Source: Cognatiyoonia sp965661665
GTDB taxonomy: Bacteria > Pseudomonadota > Alphaproteobacteria > Rhodobacterales > Rhodobacteraceae
Assembly: GCF_965661665.1 (NCBI RefSeq)
Contig: NZ_CBFIEO010000013.1
Coordinates: 30,864-94,863, forward strand
Length of the DNA stretch: 64,000 nucleotides
Direction: 5' to 3'
Shown here: positions 1 through 9,028 of the stretch, piece after piece
Layout of the letters: every line of letters begins with the position of its first letter
Position numbering within the stretch: the stretch's first letter is position 1
The notes under the pieces: model-generated
Seen by the model: the letters and a program-made list of their open reading frames with translations, nothing else
The model's database searches: none
What the model was told of the DNA's origin: nothing
Made by a program: the position numbers and the translations under genes

Positions 1-459
1 CGCGGGATCAAAGGGACGAGTTTTGAGCCTGGGAATATCCTGAAGGTGCAGACGTTTCTTGACCGCCACAAGACGGACAGACAGCGGCAGGCTGTGTTCT
101 TTGAGCGCGGACGGCACGCTGTGACGCGGGCCCGCATTGTTGAGGCGCTGGGCAACCCAGTTTCAGCCGCGCTGATCGAATGTTGGTTGGAAACCGGCCG
201 GACCCATCAAATTCGGGTGCATTTAGCCCACTGTGGGCATTCCCTGATTGGCGACCCGGTTTACGGCGGGCGGCGAAAGCTATCCCCCAAAGCGGTCGGT
301 GCGGTAAGCGCTCAGAACGCAGCGGCGTTTCTGCGTCAGGCGCTTCACGCAGCGACCTTGGGGTTTGAGCATCCTGTGACCAAGGACACCCTGTCATTTG
401 AAGCGCCAATGCCGGCCGATATGGCGGAACTTGTCGCGAATTTGCGGGTTGGGGCATGA
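1..459 (+). CDS. RluA-family rRNA pseudouridine synthase, C-terminal part
   Basis: The gene is cut by the left edge of the window, so only about 152 C-terminal residues are seen, and the frame is open from base 1. It shows the RluA-family signature ETGRTHQIRVHLAHCGHSL followed by IGDPVYGG, which lies after the catalytic-Asp motif of these enzymes; the catalytic motif itself is off-window. Such enzymes isomerise specific uridines of 23S rRNA to pseudouridine. RluC and RluD types cannot be told apart from this part. The position directly upstream of rpoH is the usual arrangement in Rhodobacteraceae, from memory. Family assignment is firm; the exact substrate is not. Confidence 0.9.
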   Translation, partial: RGIKGTSFEPGNILKVQTFLDRHKTDRQRQAVFFERGRHAVTRARIVEALGNPVSAALIECWLETGRTHQIRVHLAHCGHSLIGDPVYGGRRKLSPKAVGAVSAQNAAAFLRQALHAATLGFEHPVTKDTLSFEAPMPADMAELVANLRVGA

Positions 460-555
460 AATAATCTATCCCATGTGCGTGAGCGCACTGAAACGTGACT
501 TTCAATGCCCTACGGCGCTGCTCATATGTATTTGACGAAAAGTGTTATTGGTCCT

Positions 556-585
556 CTTGAAAAGGGTCGTTAGCGCAACCATATT
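556..585 (+). promoter_or_regulatory. Putative rpoH promoter, overlapping sigma-70 and sigma-32 type elements
   Basis: TTGAAA at 557-562 is followed after 17 bases by CATATT at 580-585, a good sigma-70-like pair. The same bases also read as CTTGAA (556-561) and, after 17 bases, CCATAT (579-584), resembling the heat-shock sigma-32 consensus CTTGAA/CCCCAT. The pair lies about 40 bases before the rpoH start. Autoregulated heat-shock control is an inference from the match. Confidence 0.45.
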
Positions 586-625
586 GATGTTAAGCCTATA
601 AACATAACCGAATATTGGGAGACAC

Positions 626-1522
626 ATGAGCAATTATTCCAACCTTCCGGCCCCATCGCCAGAGCAGGGCCTCAACCGCTATATGCAGGAAATCCGCAAG
701 TTCCCGATGTTGGAGCCTGAGGAAGAGTACATGCTGGCCAAGCGGTGGGTGGAGGATGAGGATACAGAATCCGCTCATAAGCTTGTCACATCTCACCTGC
801 GCCTCGCAGCGAAGATTGCGATGGGATACCGCGGCTATGGCTTGCCACAGGCTGAGGTGATCTCTGAAGCGAACGTCGGCTTGATGCAGGCGGTCAAGAA
901 GTTTGACCCTGAGAAGGGCTTCCGCCTTGCGACCTATGCGATGTGGTGGATCCGTGCCTCCATTCAGGAATACGTCCTGCGGTCATGGTCGATGGTAAAA
1001 ATGGGCACCACCAGTGCTCAAAAGAAGCTGTTCTTCAACCTGCGCAAAGCAAAGAGCCGGATTGGTGCGCTTGAAGACGGGGATTTGCGTCCTGAAAACG
1101 TCTCGCGGATCGCGAATGATCTGGGCGTGACGGAACAGGAAGTCGTCAACATGAACCGCCGTCTGTCGGGGGGTGATGCATCGCTCAACGCGATGGTCGG
1201 CACCGATGGCGACAGTGCGACACAGTGGCAGGATTGGCTTGAGGACGAAGATGCCGACCAAGCGGCTGCCTATGAAGAGCATGATGAGCTGACTGCACGT
1301 CGTGAGCTTTTGGCGGAGGCAATGGATACGTTGAACGATCGTGAGAAGGACATTCTGATGCAGCGCCGACTGTCGGAAGAGACGATCACGCTGGAAGATC
1401 TGAGTTCGCAGTACGGTGTGAGCCGTGAGCGTATCCGCCAGATAGAGGTCCGCGCCTTTGAAAAGCTGCAAAAGCGGATGAAGGAACTCGCCGGCGAAAA
1501 GGGCATGCTGGAGACAGCCTAA
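626..1522 (+). CDS. rpoH: RNA polymerase sigma factor RpoH (sigma-32, heat shock)
   Basis: The 298-residue product has the full sigma-70-family layout. Region 1.2/2 begins with NRYMQEIRKFPMLEPEEE, and region 2.4 lies around residues 97-120 (FRLATYAMWWIRASIQEY). The RpoH box, QKKLFFNLR, is at about 132-140; this segment marks heat-shock sigma factors and takes part in core binding and turnover. A region 4.2 helix-turn-helix (SRERIRQIE) is near residue 266. It directs core RNA polymerase to chaperone and protease genes under heat or envelope stress. A GGGAG ribosome site precedes the ATG. Length is typical. Many Rhodobacteraceae carry two rpoH paralogues, and which one this is cannot be decided here. 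Confidence 0.97.
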   Translation: MSNYSNLPAPSPEQGLNRYMQEIRKFPMLEPEEEYMLAKRWVEDEDTESAHKLVTSHLRLAAKIAMGYRGYGLPQAEVISEANVGLMQAVKKFDPEKGFRLATYAMWWIRASIQEYVLRSWSMVKMGTTSAQKKLFFNLRKAKSRIGALEDGDLRPENVSRIANDLGVTEQEVVNMNRRLSGGDASLNAMVGTDGDSATQWQDWLEDEDADQAAAYEEHDELTARRELLAEAMDTLNDREKDILMQRRLSEETITLEDLSSQYGVSRERIRQIEVRAFEKLQKRMKELAGEKGMLETA

Positions 1523-1626
1523 GCATTTGAAACCATGAGACTCCCGGTGGTGTATGCCCCCAGGGTTTTTCTTTGGACTCTTTGCGGTAACCACGTAGTC
1601 TCGTCCCAAGGCAGAGGGGACCGTTC

Positions 1627-2625
1627 ATGACATTTCGTTGGGGCATCTTGGGCGCGTCAAAGTTTGCGGCGGGGCACATGGGGCCTGCGATCCATGCGGC
1701 GTGTGGGAATACTCTGGCCGCGCTGGCGACGTCATCGGCGGAGAAGGCCACGCCGTTTGTCAAAATTGCGCCGGATATCCACGTTTTTGAGGATTATGAG
1801 GCGTTGTTGGCGTCTGATGCCGTGGATGCGGTCTACATCCCATTGCCAAACCACTTGCATGTGCCTTGGTCCGTCAAGGCGTTGGAGGCTGGCAAGCATG
1901 TGCTTTGTGAGAAGCCAATCGCGCTTCACGCCGATCAGATCAATGACGTGATTGCGGCGAGGGACGCCACCGGCAAACACGCGGCGGAGGCGTTGATGAT
2001 CGCGCATCATAGCCAGTTCAAACGTGCCAGAGACTTGGTGCACTCAGGCGCCATTGGCACGCTACGCCATGTCGATGCGGTCTTTACCTTCAACAATGCA
2101 GGCGATGTGAGCAACATCCGCCATGACCCCAGCAAGGGCGGTGGCGGGCTGTATGACATTGGCGTTTATACCTGTTCTGCTGCGCGGATTGTGAGCGGGC
2201 AGGAGCCGGATCGGATCACCCTCGCTAATTTGGAGCAGGAGCATGGCGTCGACGTCTACGCCCAATTCGCGGCGCAGTTCCCAAGTTTCAGCATGTCGTC
2301 GATGGTGTCGATGCGGTTGGCCAAGCGGCAGGAGGTTGTGTTCCATGGCGATGCGGGTGTCCTGAAGCTCACCTGTCCGTTCAATGCCAATGTCTTTGAT
2401 CTGGCGGAGGTGTCGCTTGAGGATGCGTCGGGTCAAAGAACGCTTGAGCGCTGGCCAGCGGAGAACCATTATTTCAAGCAAGTGGAAAACTTCGCCGCGA
2501 CAGCCCAGACAGGGGCAGACTACCCTTGGCCGTTGGAGCAGAGCATTGGCACGCAGCGTATGCTGGATATGATTTTTGAAGCTGGTGGCGGCCAGCCCGC
2601 CCAGTTGGTTGGAGAGACAACCTAA
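1627..2625 (+). CDS. Gfo/Idh/MocA-family NAD(P)-dependent oxidoreductase
   Basis: The 332-residue protein opens with a Rossmann fold, RWGILGASKFAAGHMGPAI, in place of the classical GxGxxG glycines. EKPIAL follows at about residues 96-101, the family motif whose Lys helps bind the nicotinamide. The C-terminal half is the alpha/beta substrate domain, with GGGGLYDIGVY at about 172-182. Members oxidise or reduce sugars, inositols or trans-dihydrodiols. The substrate cannot be predicted here because the flanking genes (rpoH and a DUF4389-like gene) give no pathway context. Family assignment is firm. Confidence 0.9.
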   Translation: MTFRWGILGASKFAAGHMGPAIHAACGNTLAALATSSAEKATPFVKIAPDIHVFEDYEALLASDAVDAVYIPLPNHLHVPWSVKALEAGKHVLCEKPIALHADQINDVIAARDATGKHAAEALMIAHHSQFKRARDLVHSGAIGTLRHVDAVFTFNNAGDVSNIRHDPSKGGGGLYDIGVYTCSAARIVSGQEPDRITLANLEQEHGVDVYAQFAAQFPSFSMSSMVSMRLAKRQEVVFHGDAGVLKLTCPFNANVFDLAEVSLEDASGQRTLERWPAENHYFKQVENFAATAQTGADYPWPLEQSIGTQRMLDMIFEAGGGQPAQLVGETT

Positions 2626-2660
2626 CCGAGCACGAAACGCCAGAGTCCGACTATGACAAC

Positions 2661-2873
2661 ATGTTCATCCGCCTGATCACGATGATTATCGCGGCGGTGT
2701 TGATGAGCATGGCGCAGACGCTGCTGGGTCTGATCACGATGGCGCACTTCATCATTATGCTGATCGCCCAGCGGGAGCCGAACGAGCAATTGGAAGAGTT
2801 CGGAACAACCATGGGCATGTGGATGGCCAAAGCCACGCGATACCAAACGGCTGCAAGCGAAGTGAAACCGTAG
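2661..2873 (+). CDS. Small DUF4389-like membrane protein, probably truncated at its end
   Basis: The 70-residue product has one strongly hydrophobic N-terminal stretch (FIRLITMIIAAVLMSMAQTL, continuing to about residue 36), then a soluble tail with FGTTMGMWMAKATRYQT. The spacing and tail resemble DUF4389 proteins, which from memory usually end in a KPxPF-type motif. Here the reading stops with TAG (2871-2873) right after KP, while the next in-frame codons read PFTQLD and then TGA (2892-2894), as if a TGG codon had become TAG. The start is uncertain: the frame is open upstream (LTEHETPESDYDN) but has no good start codon. Function unknown. Confidence 0.55.
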   Translation: MFIRLITMIIAAVLMSMAQTLLGLITMAHFIIMLIAQREPNEQLEEFGTTMGMWMAKATRYQTAASEVKP

Positions 2874-2921
2874 CCGTTTACGCAGCTTGATTGACTCACG
2901 AGCTGCTCAAGGTTTGGTGAT

Positions 2922-3553
2922 TTAGGAGGCCCGATCCTCAAATCCGATATCTTTGTGGCTTCTATCGCGGAATGGCTTGTTGTTGGACGCCCCGCACCGG
3001 CAAAGGAAGATGTTCTTGCCCTGAACAATTTTATGTCCCGTGCCGGTGGTCAGTTCCACGTTTCCGGCCACTTTCAACGGGCCGTCTGGGACACGGGCGG
3101 CGGTAACGTTGCCGCCGGTCTCTTCGACAGGGGCGGGTTTCTTCGGTTTTGGCTCACCTGAGGCGGCAAAACCCGTATCGACATGGCTGTAGTCGCAATA
3201 GGGTTTGTTTTGGACAAACCACAGCGGCAGAGCGTGGCGCGTGTGGTTTCATCACCTTCGATGTCGAGGTCGCCCGATACTGCGAGGGGGCCATTTTTCA
3301 AAATAGCAATGCGGTTTAGCTTTGGTGGCGCCTCGGCTGCGCCGTCATTGTAGCGAAACCCGAGCGCGCCGGAGGGGCAGGAGCGGATCATGGCTGCAAC
3401 CTCTTCCGCAGGGGCCTTGTCAGGTTGCATCCAAGGGCGCTGGGCGGGGTTGAAGGCTTCGGGAAGCTTCAGAAAGCAATTTCATGCGTGGATGCATTTT
3501 GACATGTCAAACGTGACGGTGATGTCTTGGCCCAGGTATTCTTTGCGTTTCAT
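2922..3553 (-). pseudogene. Broken YjdI-type 4Fe-4S / CDGSH iron-sulfur protein gene
   Basis: Read from an ATG at 3553-3551, the frame gives MKRKEYLGQDITVTFDMSKC then IHA and TGA at codon 24 (3482-3484), continuing NCFLKLPEAFNPAQRPW. That is the divergent single-cluster ferredoxin domain of YjdI. The frame then reads a first CDGSH-like domain, CRCGLSKTNP, but shifts at about 3201. In the next frame it continues YCDYSH and later a second CDGSH-like domain. There the motif reads CRCG...FRDRSH, so the cluster-binding Cys and the Gly of CDGSH are both Arg. A nonsense codon, a one-base frameshift and a lost ligand make this a dead gene. Confidence 0.75.
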
Positions 3554-3652
3554 GGTGATCCTCCGCTTTGCTGAGCTTTCGTGCAGCCTAGCGAGAGTGT
3601 GCCCCCTCACCAGATGTGTTTGCGCACAGCCGATCGTGACCGCCTGCACAGG

Positions 3653-5470
3653 TTAGTCTTCCATCGCTTCCAACTCATCGATGAAGCCTTCGATCATGCT
3701 GAGGCCCTTGTTCCAGAAGGCTGGATCGCTGGCATCAAGGCCGAAGGGGGCCAAAAGCTCTTTGTGGTGCTTGGAGCCGCCCGCCTTGAGCATGTCAAAG
3801 TATTTGGCTTGGAAATCCGCGTCGCCTTCTTCGTAGACGGCATATAGCGCGTTCACGAGGCCGTCGCCGAAGGCATAGGCGTAGACGTAGAAGGGTGAGT
3901 GGACGAAGTGGGGGATGTAGGCCCAGAACGTTTCATACCCGTCGGCAAAGTCAAAAACATCGCCAAGGCTTTCGGCCTGCACCGACATCCAGAGTGCGTT
4001 GATGTCGTCGGGGGTGAGTTCACCCTCTGCACGGGCGGCGTGGAGTTTGCATTCAAAGTCGTAGAAAGCGATCTGACGCACCACGGTGTTGATCATGTCC
4101 TCAACCTTGCCAGCCAAGAGCACCTTACGCTCTTCCTTGCTCGCAGCCCCGTCCAGCAGTTTGCGGAAAGTGAGCATTTCCCCAAAGACGGAAGCCGTTT
4201 CAGCCAAAGTCAGCGGGGTGGAGGACAGGAATTCGCCTTGTTCGGCGGCCAAGACCTGATGCACGCCGTGGCCCAGTTCGTGGGCCAATGTCATCACATC
4301 GCGTGGTTTGCCCAGATAATTGAGCATTACGTAAGGATGGACTGTCGTGACAGTCGGGTGCGCGAAAGCGCCTGGTGCTTTGCCGGGTTTCACTGTCGCG
4401 TCGATCCAGCCTTTGGTGAAGAAAGGCTGCGCCAATTCGGCCATTTTCGGGTCGAAGTCGCCATAGGCGTCGAGCACGGTCTTGGTAGCATCATCCCAGT
4501 TGACCAGCCGCGTGTCATCCATCGGCAGTGGCGCGTTGCGGTCCCAGACCTGCATCTGGTCAAGGCCGAGCCATTTGGCTTTGAGCTTGTAATAACGGTG
4601 CGACAGGCGCGGGTAGGCGCCTACGACTGCATCGCGGAGGGCTTGGACGACCTCAGGCTCCACATGGTTTGACAGATGGCGGCCGGTCTGCGGTGTCGGC
4701 ATCTTGCGCCAGCGGTCCTCAATCTCTTTCTCTTTGGCGAGTGTGTTGTGGACGCGGGCGAAGATTTTGATGTTGTCTTTAAAGACATCGGCCAGCGCGT
4801 GTGTCGCTGCCTCCCGCTTGGCGCGGTCCTGTTCTGTGAGCAGGTTCAGCGTAGCTTCGAGGTTGAGGGTTTCACCATCGACGGAAAATTCCAGCCCCGC
4901 CATGGTTTCATCAAAAAGGCGGTTCCAGGAGGCGGATCCGACGGTGGATTGATCGTGCAAGAACTTTTCTAACTCATCAGACAATTGGTGCGGTTTCATC
5001 GCACGCATCCGATCGAAAACGGGTTTGTAGCGAGCGAGATCTGCATTCTCGGCCAGCATGGATGCGAGAGTATCATCGTCCAACCGGTTGAATTCCAATG
5101 AGTAAAAGACAAGCGGCGTGGTGAAGCCTGTGATCTTGTCCTGCATGTTCGCCATGAACTGCGCACGTTCGGCATCCGTGGTGATCTGGTAATAGCGCAG
5201 ACCCGCAAAGGACATGATGCGGCCTGCAATCTCGCTGATCTTTTCGTTGCGCTGGACGGCTTTCAAAAGACCTGCGGCGTCCAGTTCGGCCAATTTATCT
5301 TCGTAGTCAGCAGCAAAGCTTGCGCATTCTTTTTCCAGCCACCCAAGATCGCGCTTCAGCTCTGCGCTGTCTTCGCTTGGGTAGAGTTCAGTCAGGTCCC
5401 ATTCAGGCAGGTCGCCAAAATCGTCGCCGCTGTCAGAGTGCGCATTGAAAACAGGAGTTGGAAAGCGCAT
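3653..5470 (-). CDS. pepF: Oligoendopeptidase F family M3 zinc peptidase
   Basis: This 605-residue cytosolic metallopeptidase has the M3 zinc motif HELGH at about residues 397-401, within LAHELGHGVHQ; the third zinc ligand is expected in the glutamate region that follows (TLAETASVFGEM). It would cleave short peptides, finishing protein turnover. I chose the ATG at 5470 (MRFPTPVFN) because AAAGGAC lies just upstream; an open extension to 5542 lacks this and overlaps the preceding gene. It is the last gene of a minus-strand run, 68 bases after the amidohydrolase gene, so it may be co-transcribed. Confidence 0.93.
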   Translation of the reverse strand: MRFPTPVFNAHSDSGDDFGDLPEWDLTELYPSEDSAELKRDLGWLEKECASFAADYEDKLAELDAAGLLKAVQRNEKISEIAGRIMSFAGLRYYQITTDAERAQFMANMQDKITGFTTPLVFYSLEFNRLDDDTLASMLAENADLARYKPVFDRMRAMKPHQLSDELEKFLHDQSTVGSASWNRLFDETMAGLEFSVDGETLNLEATLNLLTEQDRAKREAATHALADVFKDNIKIFARVHNTLAKEKEIEDRWRKMPTPQTGRHLSNHVEPEVVQALRDAVVGAYPRLSHRYYKLKAKWLGLDQMQVWDRNAPLPMDDTRLVNWDDATKTVLDAYGDFDPKMAELAQPFFTKGWIDATVKPGKAPGAFAHPTVTTVHPYVMLNYLGKPRDVMTLAHELGHGVHQVLAAEQGEFLSSTPLTLAETASVFGEMLTFRKLLDGAASKEERKVLLAGKVEDMINTVVRQIAFYDFECKLHAARAEGELTPDDINALWMSVQAESLGDVFDFADGYETFWAYIPHFVHSPFYVYAYAFGDGLVNALYAVYEEGDADFQAKYFDMLKAGGSKHHKELLAPFGLDASDPAFWNKGLSMIEGFIDELEAMED

Positions 5471-5538
5471 TGAGTGTCCTTTGTGCAATGTCTTTTCGCT
5501 AGATAGGGCTTCGGGGTGCGCTGCAACACCCATTGCGA

Positions 5539-6411
5539 TCAAAACTTGTAAAGCTGGGCCGGATTGTCGACCAGAATCCGGTGCCGCGTCGTCTCATCGG
5601 TGACAACGCGGTGGAACGCGGACCAGAGATCGGCAGTCTTGGGCATTTGCGCGCCGTTCAGCATGATATGCGGCCAATCAGAACCCCAGAGACAGCGTTC
5701 GGGGTTCGCCTCCACCAGTGCCGCGACAAAGGCGTCGGTCTGTTCATAGCCCGCGTCATCGAGCCGGTAGAGGCCGGAGAGCTTGATATAGACATCGCCC
5801 GCTTTCAGTGCATTGCAAAGCGCTTGGAAACCGGGGTGTTCTGGCCCTGCGTTCAGGTCCGTGGGCCAGCCGATGTGATCGAAGACAACCGGCACGGGGC
5901 AGGCCGCGACGTCGGCAGCGAGTTCTTCCATGTGGAGGTCAGCGTGCATGAGCATCTGGATGTGCATGCCCTTGTCAGCAATCATTGGTGCCATCGCCTT
6001 TGCGCCGTCCCAAGTCAGCACGCCGCCATGCACGTAGTTGAGCCGAACGCCGGAGAGGTTCCATTCGCTAAATTGGTCGAGATCGGTATCGCTTGCGCCG
6101 TCCGGCAAAAGACCTATCCCTTTGAAGCCGTCCCCCATTTGGCGCACGGCCTCTACCGTGACGCTGTTGTCGGTGCCGTAAAAGATGGATTGCACAACAA
6201 CGCCGCGGGTGATGCCTAATGCGCCGAGGTGGTTGCGGTAATCTTCCATATAGGCGGTAAAGCTTTGGGCGGGGTCTTCGGTGCGTCCCTCGAACAGTGG
6301 AAATTCCTCTGGCGCCGCCAGAAGGTGAACGTGTGTGTCACAAGTGTCGGCAGGCGCGAGCGTGTCGACGGGGATCGACATGGGCGGCAGGGGGGCGATG
6401 GGCTTATCCAT
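5539..6411 (-). CDS. Amidohydrolase-2 family TIM-barrel hydrolase
   Basis: The 290-residue protein carries the N-terminal metal motif DTHVHLL at about residues 25-31. VFDHIGWP follows at about 173-180, and the C-terminal signature LWGSDWPHIM is near 241-250. This pattern belongs to the amidohydrolase-2 group that includes 2-pyrone-4,6-dicarboxylate lactonase and related lactonases and decarboxylases. The substrate is unknown, and nothing nearby suggests aromatic catabolism. Its start overlaps the end of the DNA ligase gene by 8 bases, so translation is probably coupled. Confidence 0.85.
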   Translation of the reverse strand: MDKPIAPLPPMSIPVDTLAPADTCDTHVHLLAAPEEFPLFEGRTEDPAQSFTAYMEDYRNHLGALGITRGVVVQSIFYGTDNSVTVEAVRQMGDGFKGIGLLPDGASDTDLDQFSEWNLSGVRLNYVHGGVLTWDGAKAMAPMIADKGMHIQMLMHADLHMEELAADVAACPVPVVFDHIGWPTDLNAGPEHPGFQALCNALKAGDVYIKLSGLYRLDDAGYEQTDAFVAALVEANPERCLWGSDWPHIMLNGAQMPKTADLWSAFHRVVTDETTRHRILVDNPAQLYKF

Positions 6412-7993
6412 AGGTGTCTAACATCTCTTTCAGATCGGCGAGGGTATTCGCCTCCGCCACGGGTTTGTCTTTGCGCCAGCGGAGCATACGCGGAAAGCGG
6501 AGCGCAACCCCAGATTTGTGGCGGGGCGAGGCTTGAATGCCCTCAAACGCGATTTCAAACACGTGTTCGGACGGGACGTGGCGGACGGGCCCGAACCGCT
6601 GAAGGGTGTTTTTGCGCACCCAACTGGTAATCTGTCGAAACTCTGCATCGGTGAGGCCGGAGTAAGCCTTGGTGAAAGGTATAAGTTCGTTGCCGTTCCA
6701 AACAGCGAAGGTGTAGTCGGTGAAAAGGTTGGCGCGTCGCCCGTGACCGGCCTGCGCATAAATCATCACCGCGTCGATGGTGAGCGGATCGACCTTCCAT
6801 TTCCACCAGTCACCCCGCTTGCGCCCCGCAAGGTACGGACTGTCGAGCCGTTTGAGCATCAAGCCTTCGGCATTCAAATAGCGGGACCGATCGCGTTCTT
6901 TTCTGAGGGCGTCCCATGTCTCGAAAGGCACTGAGCTTGATAGGCGGACGGGGGCTGTCTCGGGTAGGTGATTAATAATTTTTGTCAAATGGTTACGGCG
7001 CTTTTTGAAAGTGTCTTTTCGAATGTCTTCGCTATCTTTTTCGAGCAAGTCATAAGCCATCAGAATGACCGGTGCTTCGGTCAGCAACTTCTTTGGCACC
7101 GTCTTCCGCCCAATCCGTTTCTGCAAAGCGTTGAAGCTGAGCGGCATGTCATCTTGGAAGGCCAAGACCTCCCCGTCAATCACGGTGCCATCTGGTAGGT
7201 AGTCAACAAGTTGATGGAACTCTGGAAAGCGGTCGGTCATCAGATATTCGCCCCGCGACCAAAGGTGGTATTCGCCACCGCGCACGATTAATTGGCCTCG
7301 AATTCCATCCCATTTTCGTTCGGCATTCCAGTGGTTTGGATCATCCAATTCATCCAAATCATTGAGGCCATGTGCAAGATAGAACGGATAAGGTTTGGAC
7401 AGATCGGCGGTTGGATCGTCATCCTCCACCAGTTGCTGCCATGTCGTCGTCTCTGGCGTCCAGCGTCCCATCAGTTTGTGGGTGAGTTCGGCGGCGTCTT
7501 GGCCCGTGGCTTTGGCCAGTGCGCGGATCATCAGCTTGGTGCTGACCCCGACGCGGAAACTACCAGTGAGCAGCTTGTTGAAAATGAACCGCTGGTCAGA
7601 TGGGAGCGAGCCCCAGCTTTCTAGAACGGCGGACTTTCTGTCGCCTTCTTCCAAATCGCGTAGAGATTTTGTATATTCAATCCATTGAGTTAGGGACTGT
7701 TCTTTGATCATCGCAGGATCGGGTAGGATGAGGGAGATCGTCTCCGCCAGATCGCCAACGACGGTGTAGCTGTCCTCAAAGAGCCAGAGCGGGAGGTCAG
7801 CTTCCTCCGCCGCCCATTCGCGCAAGCGGGTTGAGGTGACGCTGCGCTTTGGGCGACGATCAGAGAAGAGCGCGATCGTCCAGAGCTTGTCGTCTTCGGG
7901 AGCAGTCGCGAAATATTCGGCCAAGGCATCCACTTTGACCGTTGTTTTGGTAGTTTGGTCGATGCGTTTGAAGAGGTCGGTGAAGGCTTTCAT
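6404..7993 (-). CDS. ATP-dependent DNA ligase (ligase-associated repair type)
   Basis: The 529-residue protein has the nucleotidyltransferase motif I KWDG at about residues 227-230 (ERKWDGIRGQ), whose Lys takes AMP. Motif III-like DGEVLAF and the late motif DWWKWKVD follow, then an OB domain. The N-terminal 200 residues form the DNA-binding domain of larger bacterial ATP-dependent ligases. Such ligases usually sit with a metallo-beta-lactamase exonuclease, an Lhr-like helicase and a phosphoesterase in a repair set. Here only the exonuclease is adjacent, with a 4-base overlap; the helicase and phosphoesterase are not in the window. The enzyme supplements the NAD-dependent LigA. Confidence 0.93.
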   Translation of the reverse strand: MKAFTDLFKRIDQTTKTTVKVDALAEYFATAPEDDKLWTIALFSDRRPKRSVTSTRLREWAAEEADLPLWLFEDSYTVVGDLAETISLILPDPAMIKEQSLTQWIEYTKSLRDLEEGDRKSAVLESWGSLPSDQRFIFNKLLTGSFRVGVSTKLMIRALAKATGQDAAELTHKLMGRWTPETTTWQQLVEDDDPTADLSKPYPFYLAHGLNDLDELDDPNHWNAERKWDGIRGQLIVRGGEYHLWSRGEYLMTDRFPEFHQLVDYLPDGTVIDGEVLAFQDDMPLSFNALQKRIGRKTVPKKLLTEAPVILMAYDLLEKDSEDIRKDTFKKRRNHLTKIINHLPETAPVRLSSSVPFETWDALRKERDRSRYLNAEGLMLKRLDSPYLAGRKRGDWWKWKVDPLTIDAVMIYAQAGHGRRANLFTDYTFAVWNGNELIPFTKAYSGLTDAEFRQITSWVRKNTLQRFGPVRHVPSEHVFEIAFEGIQASPRHKSGVALRFPRMLRWRKDKPVAEANTLADLKEMLDTYG

Positions 7994-8991
7994 TTGGGCA
8001 CGTCCTCATCACTCACGTAATCCGTGCTGACGATGTGGGCGTCATAGCCTTGCTCAGACAGCCAACGCTGAAATTGTGAGGTATAGCCGTGGGTTACGAA
8101 TATTTTCTCAGCCCCAGTTTCTTTGATCGCCGTATTAAGGCTGACCCAATCGGCGTGGTCAGAGACGATGAAACCCTGATCGGTAGCGCGGCGGCGACGC
8201 ACGCCCCGCAGCGCCATCCAGCCGGACGCGAAAGCGGTGGAAGCGGGCGCAAAGCGTCGCGCCCAGCTTTGCGCCAAAGCACCGGGTGTGGCGAGGACCA
8301 AAGCGCCGGGATAGTCTTTCACATTCAGATCTTGGGTCACGCGGATGGTTTTGGGGAGCGCGATGCCTTGGCCGCGCAACACCTCATTCGTGTTCTCAAT
8401 GGCCCCTTGGGTCAGGATGGGCCCGATGGAGGTGTCGACGGTGGTGAGCAGCCTTTGCGCCTTGCCAAGCGCATACGCCCCAAGGATGGATGTGCGGCCT
8501 TCGGACTTGTTCTTGGCCCACCAGCCGTTGATTTGATCGGCAAGCTGGTCCTGTGGCGTCCATTTGAAAACGGGAAGGCCGAAGGTGCATTCGCTGATGA
8601 AGGCATGACATTTGACAGGCTCGAAGGGCTCGGAAAGGCCATCGGCCACGGTTTTGTAGTCGCCCGACGCGACCCAGCTTTCGCCTTTGACGGTGACTTT
8701 GATCTGAGCGGAGCCTGGGACGTGACCTGCTGGGTGAAAGGACACGATAGCATCGCCGATGCGCAACTCGGTCTTATAGGGTTGGGTTTTGATGACTGCG
8801 TCAGGCCCTAATCGATGCTGCATCACAGGGGCAGCGGCAGGGGTGGCAAGGTAACGGCCCATCCCATGGCGAGAGTGGTCCGCGTGGCCGTGGGTGATTA
8901 ACGCTCGGTCCACAGGTTGCCAGGGGTCGATATAGAAATCGCCCGCCGCGCAATAGATCCCGCGATCTGTGAAGGTGAGAACGTCAGCCAT
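7990..8991 (-). CDS. Ligase-associated MBL-fold DNA exonuclease
   Basis: The protein is 333 residues from the chosen ATG at 8991 (MADVLTFTDRG), the form I recall as typical of the family; an in-frame ATG at 9009 would add six residues. It shows the metallo-beta-lactamase motif HGHADH at residues 34-39, then HPAGHVPGS and, near the end, VSDHADW and THGY. These are the beta-CASP-like zinc nuclease motifs of the ligase-associated exonuclease family. It overlaps the ligase start by 4 bases, which supports a joint role in processing and sealing DNA ends. Confidence 0.92.
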   Translation of the reverse strand: MADVLTFTDRGIYCAAGDFYIDPWQPVDRALITHGHADHSRHGMGRYLATPAAAPVMQHRLGPDAVIKTQPYKTELRIGDAIVSFHPAGHVPGSAQIKVTVKGESWVASGDYKTVADGLSEPFEPVKCHAFISECTFGLPVFKWTPQDQLADQINGWWAKNKSEGRTSILGAYALGKAQRLLTTVDTSIGPILTQGAIENTNEVLRGQGIALPKTIRVTQDLNVKDYPGALVLATPGALAQSWARRFAPASTAFASGWMALRGVRRRRATDQGFIVSDHADWVSLNTAIKETGAEKIFVTHGYTSQFQRWLSEQGYDAHIVSTDYVSDEDVPK

Positions 8992-9028
8992 AGCGCAAAG
9001 ATAGCGCATTGGTCAGGCAAGAAAACGG

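Noticed and set aside
5533..6219. Plus-strand frame of 228 codons opposite the amidohydrolase
   Set aside because: It is antisense to a conserved enzyme, with no ribosome site and no family.
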